Shown here one piece after another: positions 16,493 to 25,942 of a stretch of 64,000 bases of DNA; the stretch's first letter is position 1, and each line of letters opens with the position of its first letter. Position numbers and translations under genes: made by a program. The DNA comes from Isoptericola croceus (lineage in GTDB: Bacteria > Actinomycetota > Actinomycetes > Actinomycetales > Cellulomonadaceae): assembly GCF_029382255.1 (NCBI RefSeq), contig NZ_JARLLG010000013.1, forward strand, positions 53,199 through 117,198. Reading direction: 5' to 3'. The notes beneath the pieces are model-generated. The model saw only the letters and a program-made list of their open reading frames with translations, searched no databases and was not told the origin of the DNA.

Positions 16493-18832
16493 GTGCCCGA
16501 GACGAAGGTCCTGGGTTCGCTGCTCCGTGGCGCCCCGGACGAGGCCATCGCCGACGAGGTGTTCGACCGCATCGTGCGGCTCGTCCACCGCAACCTGGTC
16601 GTGCCCACCGCCGCGTTCGTCGTCCTCGGAGACGGTGTCCAGCTCCTGCCCGGGGCGGTCGGGATGCCCCCGGCGATCCAGCGGGACCGGGTGACCGACC
16701 TCGCGGAGCCTGCGACCGCGTTCGTCACGGCCGAGCGCGCGCCCTTCGTCGTCGACGACACCGACACCGACCCCCGCTTCAACCGACGGTTCGTCGCCCC
16801 GGAGCTCGGTGCCCGGGCGGTCGCCGGCTACCCGGTGGAGGACGGCCGCGGCAACGTGGTCGGCGCCCTGTGGGCCATCGACACCGCACCGCGCCGCTGG
16901 ACCGACGACGAGCTCGCCACGCTCGGGGACCTGGCGGCCTCGTGCACGGGCGAGCTGCGGCTGCGGGCCGAGCGGGAACGTGCCCGACGGGCCGAGCAGG
17001 TCGCGTTCCGTGCCCACCAGCGCGCGCAGTTCCTGCTCGGGCTCTCGGAGCAGTTCGCCGGCGTGACCACCCTCGAGGAGGTCGAGGAGACCATCGCCCA
17101 GGTGGTCGGCGCCGGCATGGGCGCACGCTGGTGCTCCCTCGCGCTCGTGGACGCCGAACGCCGGCACCTGCGCTACGTGACGGTGGGGCACCAGGAGCCC
17201 GGCTTCCCCGACACGATGCGCTCGACCCGGCTCGACGCGCCCCGGCCCGACACCGCCGTCGTGCGCGAGCGCCGGACGCTCTTCTACCGGGACCAGGCGG
17301 AGATGGTCGAGGCCTACCCGGCGATGGCGGCCGTCGGCCTGATGACCACCGGCGCGCGCTCCTTCCTGCCGGTCGTGGCGGAGGACGACGTCATCGGCGT
17401 GGTGATCTGCGTGTGGGAGGAGACGCGCGACCACGACGCCGGCACGGCGGCCCTGGAGAACACCCTCAGCCGCTACGTGGCGATGGCGCTCGAGCGGGTC
17501 GCGCTGCTCGAGGCCCGGCGGCGGGTCGCGACGACGCTGCAGGAGTCGCTGCTCTCCGACGCCCCGGACGTCGCGCACCTGGACATCGCCACGACGTACG
17601 CCCCCGCCGCCCGCACCGACCAGGTCGGCGGCGACTGGTACGACGCGGTCGTGTGCAACGAGCGCACGGCCGTGCTGACGATCGGCGACGTCACCGGCCA
17701 CGACGTCAACGCAGCCGCACAGATGGGTCAGCTCCGCTCCATGCTGCGGGCGCTCGCCTGGAGTCACGACGAGTCGCCCGCCGCACTGCTGAGCCGCCTC
17801 GACCGGGCCAACGCGATTCTGGGGCCGCACGCCCTGGCGACCGCCGTCGTCGTCCGCCTCGACCACGACGAGCACCCGCAGGGCGACTCGGGACCGGACG
17901 GGACCCCCGAGCGCGGGTACACCCTCACCTGGTCCGACGCCGGCCACCCGCACCCGCTCGTGCTGCGACGCGACGGGACGGTCGAGCGCCTCGACGCCCG
18001 GACCGACATGCTGCTGGGCATCGACCCCGCGGTCGAGCGCCACGACCATGTCACCCGGCTGCTGCCCGGTGACACCCTCCTGCTCTACACCGACGGCCTC
18101 GTGGAGCGTCGCGGCGTCATGATCACCGACCGCATGCGCGACCTCGCCGAGGCGCTCGCCGACGTGCACGGCGAGGCGACGGCCTCCCTGCCACGAGCGC
18201 TCGTGCGGCGGCTCGTGGGGCGCGCCCAGCGTGACGACGTCGCGGTGCTCGCGGCCCGCGCGCGCGTACCCGCCCCGTCGGGCCCGCCCGGCGACGACGG
18301 GCCTGCCACCGCCGAGCGCAAGGTGGCCGAGGACCTGAACGACCTCGGTCCCGCGCGGCGGTGGGTCGACGACGTGCTCGAGTCCTGCGACGTCGACGCC
18401 GAGCAGCGGCGGACGGCGATGCTCCTCGCCAGCGAGATCCTCACCAACGCGCTGGAGCACGGGACCGGCCCGATCGTGGCGACGGTCGAGGTGGACGACC
18501 ACCGCCTGCGCGTGGGGGTTCGGGACGGCTGCACCCGTCCGCCGGTGCTGCGCGCCCCGGAGCCGCAGGACCTGTCCGGGCGTGGTGTGCAGTTCCTCGA
18601 GAAGCTCGCGTCCCGGTGGGGTGTGCAGCAGCACCAGGTGGGCGACGTCGTCGGCCGGCACGCCGCCGTCGGCGCCGGCAAGACCGTGTGGTTCGAGATC
18701 GACCGCACGGCGCGTCCGCTGACCGGCACGGTGCCGGTGGTGCGGCGCTCGTCACCGACCACGAGCTCGGTGCCGCTCGTCGAGCGGGTGCTGCCGTGGA
18801 CGCGCGACGAGGCGCGCCGCCGCCGGACCTGA
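16493..18832 (+). CDS. GAF-GAF-SpoIIE phosphatase-RsbW-like ATPase, stress/partner-switching regulator
   Basis: 779 residues, soluble. GAF domain ~20-160; second GAF ~185-340; SpoIIE/PP2C phosphatase ~345-580 with GDWYDAV near 380 and IGDVTGHD near 398 supplying metal-binding aspartates; C-terminal HATPase_c kinase ~610-745 with the N-box ASEILTNALEHG. This pairs in one chain a phosphatase (RsbU/SpoIIE role) with an anti-sigma-type serine kinase (RsbW role), so it could both phosphorylate and dephosphorylate an STAS anti-sigma antagonist; none is encoded in the window. The GTG start lies 6 nt behind CATACT. A shorter paralogue is at 56811-58535. Confidence 0.92.
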   Translation: MPETKVLGSLLRGAPDEAIADEVFDRIVRLVHRNLVVPTAAFVVLGDGVQLLPGAVGMPPAIQRDRVTDLAEPATAFVTAERAPFVVDDTDTDPRFNRRFVAPELGARAVAGYPVEDGRGNVVGALWAIDTAPRRWTDDELATLGDLAASCTGELRLRAERERARRAEQVAFRAHQRAQFLLGLSEQFAGVTTLEEVEETIAQVVGAGMGARWCSLALVDAERRHLRYVTVGHQEPGFPDTMRSTRLDAPRPDTAVVRERRTLFYRDQAEMVEAYPAMAAVGLMTTGARSFLPVVAEDDVIGVVICVWEETRDHDAGTAALENTLSRYVAMALERVALLEARRRVATTLQESLLSDAPDVAHLDIATTYAPAARTDQVGGDWYDAVVCNERTAVLTIGDVTGHDVNAAAQMGQLRSMLRALAWSHDESPAALLSRLDRANAILGPHALATAVVVRLDHDEHPQGDSGPDGTPERGYTLTWSDAGHPHPLVLRRDGTVERLDARTDMLLGIDPAVERHDHVTRLLPGDTLLLYTDGLVERRGVMITDRMRDLAEALADVHGEATASLPRALVRRLVGRAQRDDVAVLAARARVPAPSGPPGDDGPATAERKVAEDLNDLGPARRWVDDVLESCDVDAEQRRTAMLLASEILTNALEHGTGPIVATVEVDDHRLRVGVRDGCTRPPVLRAPEPQDLSGRGVQFLEKLASRWGVQQHQVGDVVGRHAAVGAGKTVWFEIDRTARPLTGTVPVVRRSSPTTSSVPLVERVLPWTRDEARRRRT

Positions 18833-18864
18833 GCGCGTGGCGCGCGGGTGTCACCGGCTCGTCC

Positions 18865-18870
18865 TACCGT
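18865..18870 (+). promoter_or_regulatory. -10 element, leaderless promoter of the SigG-type sigma gene
   Basis: TACCGT lies 7 nt before the ATG at 18878. Confidence 0.5.
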
Positions 18871-18877
18871 GTGAGGC

Positions 18878-19900
18878 ATGGCACAGATGGTGACCCCTCA
18901 CGTCGGCGAGCCGCCGGATGTCAGCGCGGAGCCCGACGTCGGCGCGCGGCTGGAGGTGTACCGGCGCGAGCTCACCGGTTACTGCTACCGGATGCTCGGC
19001 GGGGCCGGGGACGCCGACGACGCGGTGCAGGAGACGATGCTGCGCGCCTGGCGCGCCTACGACCGCTTCGAGGGGCGGTCCTCCCTGCGGTCGTGGTTGT
19101 ACCGGATCGCGACCAACGTGTGCTTCGACGTCCTGGGGTCGTCGAAGCGTCGCGAACGGCCGATGGGTCTGGGCGGACCGCAGCCGGCCGAGATCGAGAA
19201 CTTCGGTGAGACCCTGGCGGAGGAGCGCTGGGTGGAGCCGGTGCCCGACGACGCCGTCCTGCCACGCGAGGGGGACCCGGCCCAGATGGCGGTCGGGCGG
19301 GAGTCGGTGCGCCTCGCGTTCGTCGCGGCGCTGCAGCACCTGCCCCCGCGGCAGCGGGCGGTCCTCGTGCTGCGCGAGGTGCTGCGCTGGTCGGCGGCCG
19401 AGACCGCGACCCTCCTCGACACGACGGTGGCCTCGGTGAACAGCGCGCTGCAGCGGGCGCGCGCCACCCTCGGCGCCAAGGCGCTGGAACGTGACGAGGC
19501 CCGCTGGGGGCAGGTGGACGACGACCTGCTGGAGAGGTACCTCGACGCGTTCGAGCGCTACGACATGGAGTCGCTCGTCGCGCTGCTGCGCGAGGACGCC
19601 GTGCTGAACATGCCGCCGTACACGCTGTGGGTGTCCGGGCCGCAGGAGATCTCCCGCTGGATGCTCGGCCCCGGGCACGGATGCCGGGGTTCCCGGTGCC
19701 TGCGGGTGCGGGCCAACGGCTCCATGGCGTTCGGGCAGTACCGGCCGGCACCGGACGGCGGCTGGACCCCGTGGGGTCTCGTGGTGCTGGAGGACGACGG
19801 CGTGGGGCAGATCACGGGGATCACCACGTTCCTGGACACGGCGACGTGGTTCCCACGGTTCGGGCTGCCGGACCGCCTGCCCACCGAGCCCGCGAGGTAG
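18878..19900 (+). CDS. SigG-type ECF sigma factor with C-terminal SnoaL-like domain
   Basis: 340 residues. Sigma region 2 at ~25-90 (LTGYCYRMLGGAGDADDAVQ), region 4 at ~145-205 (LPPRQRAVLVLREVLRWSAAE followed by a helix-turn-helix), then ~120 residues with a SnoaL/NTF2-like fold (LERYLDAFERYDMESLVALL). This is the TIGR02960/SigG architecture, in which the C-terminal domain is thought to replace an anti-sigma factor; none is adjacent. Its stop codon lies in a GAGGTAG motif repeated 18 bp later. Confidence 0.92.
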   Translation: MAQMVTPHVGEPPDVSAEPDVGARLEVYRRELTGYCYRMLGGAGDADDAVQETMLRAWRAYDRFEGRSSLRSWLYRIATNVCFDVLGSSKRRERPMGLGGPQPAEIENFGETLAEERWVEPVPDDAVLPREGDPAQMAVGRESVRLAFVAALQHLPPRQRAVLVLREVLRWSAAETATLLDTTVASVNSALQRARATLGAKALERDEARWGQVDDDLLERYLDAFERYDMESLVALLREDAVLNMPPYTLWVSGPQEISRWMLGPGHGCRGSRCLRVRANGSMAFGQYRPAPDGGWTPWGLVVLEDDGVGQITGITTFLDTATWFPRFGLPDRLPTEPAR

Positions 19901-19959
19901 CACATCACCCCGAGGTAGCGCGACCACACCGTCCGCGGAGGTTGCGGCATGATGCTCTG

Positions 19960-20415
19960 GTGACCCCCCGCGACCGCCCCCCGCACCGCGATCCGGTGCT
20001 GATCGGTCTCGTCGCGGCAGGTGGTGCCGTCGGCTCGGTGCTGCGCTGGGTCCTGGCCCTGCTGCTCCCGCACGAGCATGGCGGCTGGTCGTGGGCGACG
20101 CTCACCGTCAACGTCGTCGGGGCCTTCCTGCTGGGCTGGCTGCTCGAGGCGGTCGCCCGACGCGGGCCGGAGACCACGAGGCTGCGGCGGCTGAGGCTGC
20201 CCGTCGGCACGGGAGTCATCGGCGGGTTCACCACCTACTCCTCGCTCGCGCTGGAGCTCACGGGCCTCCTCGACGACGGCGCCTGGGCGCTGGCAGCCGC
20301 CTATGCCGCCACGACCCTGCTGGTCGGGATGCTCGCCGCGCTGCTGGGTGTGCTGGTGGGCAACCGCACCCCGCCGAGCACCCTCGGTCGCCTGTTGCGG
20401 GCGGGGGCACGATGA
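19960..20415 (+). CDS. crcB: Fluoride channel subunit (Fluc/CrcB), first of a pair
   Basis: 151 residues, four transmembrane helices. Family motifs: GGAVGSVLRW in helix 1, TLTVNVVGAFLLGW in helix 2, and GGFTTYSSLALE, the conserved Phe/Thr/Ser track, in helix 3. Exports F- passively. Where genes come in pairs, the two subunits form an antiparallel heterodimer. GTG start, 6 nt behind CATGAT. Its TGA overlaps the ATG of the second copy. The 59-bp gap upstream is too short for the crcB fluoride riboswitch. Confidence 0.93.
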   Translation: MTPRDRPPHRDPVLIGLVAAGGAVGSVLRWVLALLLPHEHGGWSWATLTVNVVGAFLLGWLLEAVARRGPETTRLRRLRLPVGTGVIGGFTTYSSLALELTGLLDDGAWALAAAYAATTLLVGMLAALLGVLVGNRTPPSTLGRLLRAGAR

Positions 20416-20801
20416 GCGGGCTGCTCGGCGCGCTGCTCGTCGGACTCGGTGGCGGGCTCGGTGCCGCCGCCCGGTTCTGGGTCGCGGACACCATCAAGGC
20501 CCGGCGACCCGAGGGGTTCCCGTGGGGGACGTGGCTCGTCAACGCGGTGGGTTCGCTGCTCATCGGCGTCGTCGCGGGCTGGCTCGTCGCCGCGGGACGG
20601 TCTGGCGGCTGGGAGCTGGTGCTCGTCTTCGGGTTCTGCGGCGGGTTCACGACGTTCTCGACGGCGATCCTGGAGACGGTGACCATGCTGCGCGGCGGAC
20701 GGGTGGTGGCCGCGGTCCTGCACGTGCTGAGCACGCTCCTGGTGTCGGTGCTCGCCGTCGTCGTCGGGATCGCCCTGGTGGGGTCCCTGCTCGGCTCGTG
20801 A
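20412..20801 (+). CDS. crcB: Fluoride channel subunit (Fluc/CrcB), second of a pair
   Basis: 129 residues with the same motifs as its partner: GGGLGAAARFW, TWLVNAVGSLLIGV and CGGFTTFSTAILE. ATGA overlap with the preceding gene shows translational coupling, fitting a 1:1 heterodimer. Loop charges differ from the first copy, as expected for opposite membrane orientation, but I have not counted them rigorously. Confidence 0.93.
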   Translation: MSGLLGALLVGLGGGLGAAARFWVADTIKARRPEGFPWGTWLVNAVGSLLIGVVAGWLVAAGRSGGWELVLVFGFCGGFTTFSTAILETVTMLRGGRVVAAVLHVLSTLLVSVLAVVVGIALVGSLLGS

Positions 20802-20826
20802 CGGTGCCACCTGGCAGGCTGGGACC

Positions 20827-21780
20827 ATGCGCCTGATGCTGCTGGACACCGCGTCGCTCTACTTCCGGGCCTTCTTCGGGCTGCCGGACTCCCTGCGCTC
20901 TCCCGACGGCCGACCGGTCAACGCGGTGCGCGGCCTGCTCGACATGATCGCGTTCCTCATCACGGAGCACCGCCCGGACCGGCTCGTGGCGTGCTGGGAC
21001 GAGGACTGGCGCCCCGCGTTCCGGGTCGACGCGATCGGTTCCTACAAGGAGCACCGGGTCGCACAGCGCCGCGACGACGGCCCGGACGTCGAGGAGGTGC
21101 CGGGCGACCTCGTCCCCCAGGTGCCCGTCATCGTCGAGGTCCTGGCCGCGCTCGGCATCGCCCGGGTCGGCGCGCCCGGGTTCGAGGCCGACGACGTGAT
21201 CGGCACGCTCGTCGCGCGCGAGCTCTCCGGCACTCCGGCCCCACCGTCGGGCACCGGCCCGCAGGTCGCCGTCGTCACCGGCGACCGCGACCTCTTCCAG
21301 CTCGTGGACGACACCGCCGGGGTGGCGATCCTCTACCCGGCCCGCGGGGTGCGCGACCCCGACCTGGTCGACCAGGCGCGGCTCGCCGAGAAGTACGGCG
21401 TGCCCACCGGTACCGCGTACGCCGAGATGGCGGTCCTGCGCGGCGACCCCTCGGACGGGCTGCCCGGGGTGCGCGGCATCGGCGAGAAGACCGCGGCCAA
21501 GCTGCTCGCGACGTTCGGCTCGCTGGACGGTGTGCTCGAGGCCGCAGCCACCGGCGCGAAGGGCGTCACCCCGACCCAGCGCACGAAGCTCGCCGAGGCG
21601 GCGGACTACCTGGCGGTGGCCCCCGCCGTCGTCCGGGTCGCGGCGGACGCCCCCGTCGGGACGTTCGACGACACGCTGCCTCGCGCACCGCACGATCCGG
21701 CCGCGCTCGATGCCCTCGCCGAGCGCTGGGGCATCCGGTCCAGCGTGGACCGGGTGCTGAGGTCCCTACCCGACCGATGA
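20827..21780 (+). CDS. 5'-3' exonuclease of the FEN / DNA-polymerase-I exonuclease family
   Basis: 317 residues, the size of a stand-alone pol I 5' nuclease domain. The N-terminal acidic site is LMLLDTASLYFRAFFG, with further conserved acids in GFEADDVIGTL and TGDRDLFQLVDD. A helix-hairpin-helix GIGEKTAAKLL near residue 220 binds duplex DNA. Role: removes RNA primers or flaps, in parallel to PolA. ATG, 6 nt behind CAGGCT; no Shine-Dalgarno. Convergent with ppc across a strong hairpin. Confidence 0.93.
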   Translation: MRLMLLDTASLYFRAFFGLPDSLRSPDGRPVNAVRGLLDMIAFLITEHRPDRLVACWDEDWRPAFRVDAIGSYKEHRVAQRRDDGPDVEEVPGDLVPQVPVIVEVLAALGIARVGAPGFEADDVIGTLVARELSGTPAPPSGTGPQVAVVTGDRDLFQLVDDTAGVAILYPARGVRDPDLVDQARLAEKYGVPTGTAYAEMAVLRGDPSDGLPGVRGIGEKTAAKLLATFGSLDGVLEAAATGAKGVTPTQRTKLAEAADYLAVAPAVVRVAADAPVGTFDDTLPRAPHDPAALDALAERWGIRSSVDRVLRSLPDR

Positions 21781-21810
21781 GTCCGGTGCTGGGCGCGACG
21801 ACCACCGATC

Positions 21811-21883
21811 GTTGCGGGCGCGATTTCTGGCCCGTTCTGTCCGCCAAATAGGGACGAAACAGGCCAGAAATCGCGCCCACAAC
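21811..21883. terminator. Bidirectional hairpin between the exonuclease gene and ppc
   Basis: 22-nt arms 21811-21832 and 21862-21883 with one mismatch; the inner sequence adds weaker pairing. Sits between convergent stops at 21780 and 21908. Contains A/T-rich blocks, unlike the surrounding genes. Confidence 0.8.
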
Positions 21884-21907
21884 ACACGCTGGGTCCGGGG
21901 CAGACCA

Positions 21908-24631
21908 TCAGCCCGTGTTCTGCAGGCCGGCGCTCACGCCGTTCACGGTGAGCAGCAGCAGGTGCCGCCAGCGGTCCTTGTACCCGCCGTCGACCCACTC
22001 GCCGTCGTCCACGGTCAAGCCCTCGCTGGCGCCCTGCGTGCGCAGCGCCCGCAGCGCCCGCACCTGCAGCAGGGAGAGTGCGTCGACGTACGGGGACCGG
22101 AGCTGCACGGCTCGGCCGAGCACCCGCCGGCTGGCCAGCGGCCACTCGTTGCCGGTGATCTTCAGAACCCACTCGCGGGTCAGGCGCAGCTCGTCGAGGA
22201 CCATCGCGGCGAGGTCGTCGCGGTCACCGAGCGCCAGGTACTTCTCGGCGATGCGCTCGTCGGTCTTGGCGAGCGACATCTCGATGTTGTCCAGCAGCGT
22301 GCCGAACAGCGGCCACTCGTGGTACGCCGCCCGGAGCTCGTCCAGGTCCCCGAACTCGCGCAGCGCCGTGCCCAGGCCGTACCAGCCGGCGAGGTTGATG
22401 CGCGCCTGCGACCAGGAGAACACCCAGGGGATCGCGCGCAGGTCGTCGAGGGAGTTCACCGACAGGCCGCGCTTGGCCGGGCGGGAGCCGATCGGCAGCA
22501 GGCCGACCTCCTCCAGCGGGGTGACCTCGGCGAACCACTGCGGGAAGCCCTCGGACCTCACCAGCCCGTGGAACCGGGCGCGCGACGTGGCGTCGAGCGC
22601 CGAGGCGAGACCGGAGAACCGCTCGGCCGTCGTGGCGTTGCGCTTCTCGGTCGAGGGTGCCGAGGCGAGCAGCGTCGCCGCGGCGACCTGCTCGATGTGG
22701 CGCGCGGCGATCGTCGGGTCGCCGTAGCGGGCCAGGATGACCTCGCCCTGCTCGGTGAGCTTGAACCGGCCGTCCACCGAGTGGGGCGGCTGCGCGAGCA
22801 CCGCGCGGTTCGCCGGGCCGCCACCGCGCCCGAGAGCGCCACCGCGGCCGTGGAACTGGGTCAGCGTGAGGCCGTGCCGCTGCGCCCACTCCGCGATCCG
22901 CGACTGGGCTGAGTGCAGCGCGAGCGTCGCCGCGACGGGTCCGACGTCCTTCGACGAGTCGGAGTAGCCGAGCATGACCTCGACCCGGCGACCGTTCTGG
23001 TCCAGGCGCTTGCGCACCTGCGGCATCTCGAGCATCGCCTCGAGGATGTCGACCGAGTTCTCCAGGTCCGCGAAGGTCTCGAACAGCGGGATCGCGTCGA
23101 TGACCGGTGCGTCGTCCGAGCCGTCGAACGCCAGCTCGGCGAGCTGGTAGACGGCGGCCATGTGCTCCGGCGCCTGCGTGAACGAGACGATGTAGCGGCG
23201 GGCGGCGCGCTCGCCGAAGCGCTTCTGCACGGCACCGAGCGCGCGGAACGTGTCCAGCACCTCGCGCGTGCGGTCGCTCAGCTCGCCGTGGACACCCTTC
23301 TCGGCGATCTCCTCGAGCGCGGCGGCGTGGACCTGGGAGTGCTGGCGCACCTCGATCTCGGCGAGGTGGAACCCGAAGGTCTGCACCTGCCACACGAGCT
23401 TCTGCAGATCGCCGAACGCCGCACGCTGAGCGCCCGCCTCGACGAGCGACGACTGCACGATGCGCAGGTCGGCCACCAGCTCCTCCGGACGCTGGTAGGC
23501 GAGGTCGGCGTCGCGCGAGCGGGTGGCGGCGATGCGGCCGGCGATCGCGAGGACCACCGCCCGGTGCGGCTCGTTCGGCGAGTCCGCGGCGGCGGCCGTG
23601 GCCAGGTCGTCCGAGAGCTGGCGGATCCGCTGCCACAGCGCCTTGAGCTCCGCCGACGCCGGGGTGCTCGCCTCCTCGAGGGTCAGCTTGCGGCCCGTGG
23701 TGCGGGCCGCCTCCTCCAGGGCGGTCAGCGCGTGCTCGGCAGCCAGCGTGGCGGCCTGACGCGTGACCTCCGCGGTCACGTTCGGGTTGCCGTCCCGGTC
23801 GCCGCCGATCCAGGAACCCAGGTAGACGAACGGCTTGGCGATCGGCGCCCGCGCCCCGGCCTCACCGTCGAGCAGCCAGTCGTCGAGCCGGCGGTACACC
23901 TCGGGGAACGTGCTGAACATCGTGGCGTCGAAGACGCCCATGGCGGTCTTGACCTCGTCGAGCACGGTCGGCTTCGACGCCCGGATCGGGGACGTGCGCC
24001 ACATCGTGTCGATCTCGGCGAGCATGCGCCGCTCGTTCTCGGTGCGCGACGTGCCACCGGGACGCATCGTGTCGCGCTCGGCCAGCAGGGACGAGATGCG
24101 CCGGACGGCGCCGGAGACCGCACGACGGCGGGCCTCGGTGGGGTGCGCGGTCAGGACCGGGCGGAACTCGAGCTCGCCCAGACGGCGCACGGCCTCCTCA
24201 CGGCCGACCTCCTCCGTGAGCTGCGTGAACGCCGCGGGCAGTGACTCCGCGATCGCGGCGCCCGACTCGGACTCGCGCTGGTGCAGCACGCGCACCCGGT
24301 GGTACTCCTCGGCGAGGTTCGCCAGGTGGAAGTAGCACGTGAAGGCGCGGGCCACCTGCTCGGCGCGTTCAAGGCTGAACCCCGCGACGACCTCCGCGGC
24401 CTCCGTGAGGCTCGCTCCGCCGTCGTCCACGCCGTAGGCGCGGATGGTCAGCTCACGCAGGCGCTCGACGTCGTCGAGCAGGTCCTGCCCGCCGGCCTCG
24501 CGCAGCACGGTGCCGAGCAGCCCGCCGAGGAGGCGGATGTCGTCGCGCAACGGGTCGGGCATCTCGTGCCGGGCGACGACACGCTCGATCGCGCCCGTGC
24601 TCGGGCTCTGCTGTCCGTAGTTGTCGCTCAC
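21908..24631 (-). CDS. ppc: Phosphoenolpyruvate carboxylase
   Basis: Anaplerotic enzyme: PEP plus bicarbonate to oxaloacetate. 907 residues (E. coli 883). The first catalytic histidine is H163 in LTAHPTEARRR; GYSDSSKDVGPVAA and FHGRGGALGRGGGP are the other two signature blocks. The C-terminus ends in NTG, the usual ...QNTG ending that reaches the allosteric site. GTG at 24631, 7 nt behind TAGTCT. Single gene. Confidence 0.98.
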   Translation of the reverse strand: MSDNYGQQSPSTGAIERVVARHEMPDPLRDDIRLLGGLLGTVLREAGGQDLLDDVERLRELTIRAYGVDDGGASLTEAAEVVAGFSLERAEQVARAFTCYFHLANLAEEYHRVRVLHQRESESGAAIAESLPAAFTQLTEEVGREEAVRRLGELEFRPVLTAHPTEARRRAVSGAVRRISSLLAERDTMRPGGTSRTENERRMLAEIDTMWRTSPIRASKPTVLDEVKTAMGVFDATMFSTFPEVYRRLDDWLLDGEAGARAPIAKPFVYLGSWIGGDRDGNPNVTAEVTRQAATLAAEHALTALEEAARTTGRKLTLEEASTPASAELKALWQRIRQLSDDLATAAAADSPNEPHRAVVLAIAGRIAATRSRDADLAYQRPEELVADLRIVQSSLVEAGAQRAAFGDLQKLVWQVQTFGFHLAEIEVRQHSQVHAAALEEIAEKGVHGELSDRTREVLDTFRALGAVQKRFGERAARRYIVSFTQAPEHMAAVYQLAELAFDGSDDAPVIDAIPLFETFADLENSVDILEAMLEMPQVRKRLDQNGRRVEVMLGYSDSSKDVGPVAATLALHSAQSRIAEWAQRHGLTLTQFHGRGGALGRGGGPANRAVLAQPPHSVDGRFKLTEQGEVILARYGDPTIAARHIEQVAAATLLASAPSTEKRNATTAERFSGLASALDATSRARFHGLVRSEGFPQWFAEVTPLEEVGLLPIGSRPAKRGLSVNSLDDLRAIPWVFSWSQARINLAGWYGLGTALREFGDLDELRAAYHEWPLFGTLLDNIEMSLAKTDERIAEKYLALGDRDDLAAMVLDELRLTREWVLKITGNEWPLASRRVLGRAVQLRSPYVDALSLLQVRALRALRTQGASEGLTVDDGEWVDGGYKDRWRHLLLLTVNGVSAGLQNTG

Positions 24632-24638
24632 GCCCTAG

Positions 24639-24644
24639 AGACTA
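24639..24644 (-). promoter_or_regulatory. -10 element, leaderless promoter of ppc
   Basis: On the minus strand TAGTCT lies 7 nt before the GTG at 24631. Confidence 0.5.
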
Positions 24645-24709
24645 AGCCGATCCCCGCTTGAGACATAGTTTGCGTCCGCCTTGCGGTCACCCACCTGGCT
24701 GCCGGGTGC

Positions 24710-25435
24710 TCAGACGTCGGCGGAGGCCAGCGGCTCCGCCCCGCCGACGACGGCGATCTCCAGGCGGACGACGTCGGTCAGCTCCACCGCGGACGCCGCC
24801 CGCAGACCCTGGGCGCTGTCGCCCGACGCGCCCCAGGTCGCCGCGACCGTCCTGTCACCGGCGCTGTCGACCACGACCAGCTCGTACGTCAGCGCCTCGT
24901 AGCCCTCCGGCACGGTCCCGTACCGGCAGCTCCACTCCAGGAGGGTGCCCCACGGGCGCGCCGTGGCCGTGAGGCTGGCGTAGACGTCCGTGGCGCCGAC
25001 CGGTTCGAGCTCGACCTCGACGTCCGCGGTCTCGGCGACGACGGGCGGGTCCACCGCCGCGCCGCCGTCCAGGGACATGCCCGTCAGGACGCCCCCGACG
25101 GCGAGCGCGGCGGCTGCGACCGCGGCGAGGGACCGACGGCGCACCCGCGAGCGCCGCGCCGAGCGGGCGAGCGTGCTCAGCGGGACGACGTCGGCCCTCG
25201 GCGTCGGGGAGGTCGCCTCGCCCGGCAGCGCGGTGGCCTGATCGGCCGGGAGCGTGCCGAGGATCCCCGGTACGCCGGCGATCTCACCGACCGCCTCGCG
25301 GCACGCCTCGCAGGCGGCCAGGTGCGCCTCGTACTCGCGCCGGTCGGCAGGGCCGAGCGACCCCAGGACATAGGCGGCGTCCCAGGTCAGGTAGGGGTCC
25401 GGATCCTGCCCGGACCGCCCGGTGGCGGAGGTCAT
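24710..25435 (-). CDS. Anti-sigma factor, RskA-like, with zinc-finger-type N-terminus
   Basis: 241 residues. The cytoplasmic N-terminus holds an anti-sigma domain with HLAACEACREAVGE (HxxxCxxC); one transmembrane helix at ~105-125 (SLAAVAAAALAVGGVLTG); then an external RskA-type domain (~130-241). It should hold the ECF sigma factor encoded just upstream until released by regulated proteolysis. ATG overlaps the sigma stop codon (ATGA). Confidence 0.9.
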   Translation of the reverse strand: MTSATGRSGQDPDPYLTWDAAYVLGSLGPADRREYEAHLAACEACREAVGEIAGVPGILGTLPADQATALPGEATSPTPRADVVPLSTLARSARRSRVRRRSLAAVAAAALAVGGVLTGMSLDGGAAVDPPVVAETADVEVELEPVGATDVYASLTATARPWGTLLEWSCRYGTVPEGYEALTYELVVVDSAGDRTVAATWGASGDSAQGLRAASAVELTDVVRLEIAVVGGAEPLASADV

Positions 25436-25935
25436 GACGTCACTCCTTTCTCCTGCAGGGCGAGTCGCAGTGCTCGCAACGCGTAGTGCAGACGGGACTT
25501 GACGGTGCCGACGGGCACGCCCAGCTCGGCGGCCAGCTCGGCCACGGTGCGGCTCCGGTAGTACGCACCGACGACGACGGCGCGGTGCTCGGCGGAGAGC
25601 TCGACCAGCGCGTCGGCGACGAGCCAGGCGTCGAGGACCGACTGCGTCGCATCAGGTTCGGGGACCTCGGGCACCTGGTCGGTGGTCCGTTCCCGGTTGT
25701 GCCGGGCGCTGCGCGCCTGGTCGACGACGAGGTGGCGGGCCACGGTGAAGAGCCAGGCACGCACCGACTCCCCCGACCGTTCGAGCACCTCGGGATGGCG
25801 CCAGAGCCGCAGCAGCGACTCCTGGACGATGTCCTGCGCGCCGGCGTCGTCCCGCACGAGCCGCGCGACGTACCGGTACAACGCGGCCGAGTGCTCGGTG
25901 TGGATCGCCTCGAGGAGCTGCTCGTCGGTGGCCAC
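25432..25935 (-). CDS. ECF sigma factor (SigK/SigL-like)
   Basis: 167 residues. Region 2: LYRYVARLVRDDAGAQDIVQ with the following LLRLWRHPEV; region 4: LSAEHRAVVVGAYYRSRTVA followed by a GVPVGTVKSRLHYALRAL helix-turn-helix. GTG at 25935, 7 bp after the YceI-type gene stop, is chosen because it opens directly into region 2 (VATDEQLLEAIHTEHSAALY). Middle gene of a coupled YceI-sigma-anti-sigma operon. Confidence 0.9.
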   Translation of the reverse strand: MATDEQLLEAIHTEHSAALYRYVARLVRDDAGAQDIVQESLLRLWRHPEVLERSGESVRAWLFTVARHLVVDQARSARHNRERTTDQVPEVPEPDATQSVLDAWLVADALVELSAEHRAVVVGAYYRSRTVAELAAELGVPVGTVKSRLHYALRALRLALQEKGVTS

Positions 25936-25942
25936 GGAGGCG

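Noticed and set aside
16340-18661. 773-codon open frame on the minus strand opposite the SpoIIE gene
   Set aside because: Antisense shadow; no domain recognisable, whereas the plus strand encodes GAF-GAF-SpoIIE-kinase with catalytic residues.
19901-19959. Fluoride riboswitch before the paired fluoride channel genes
   Set aside because: Only 59 bp separate the genes and no crcB-motif pseudoknot is visible; a leaderless promoter fits better.
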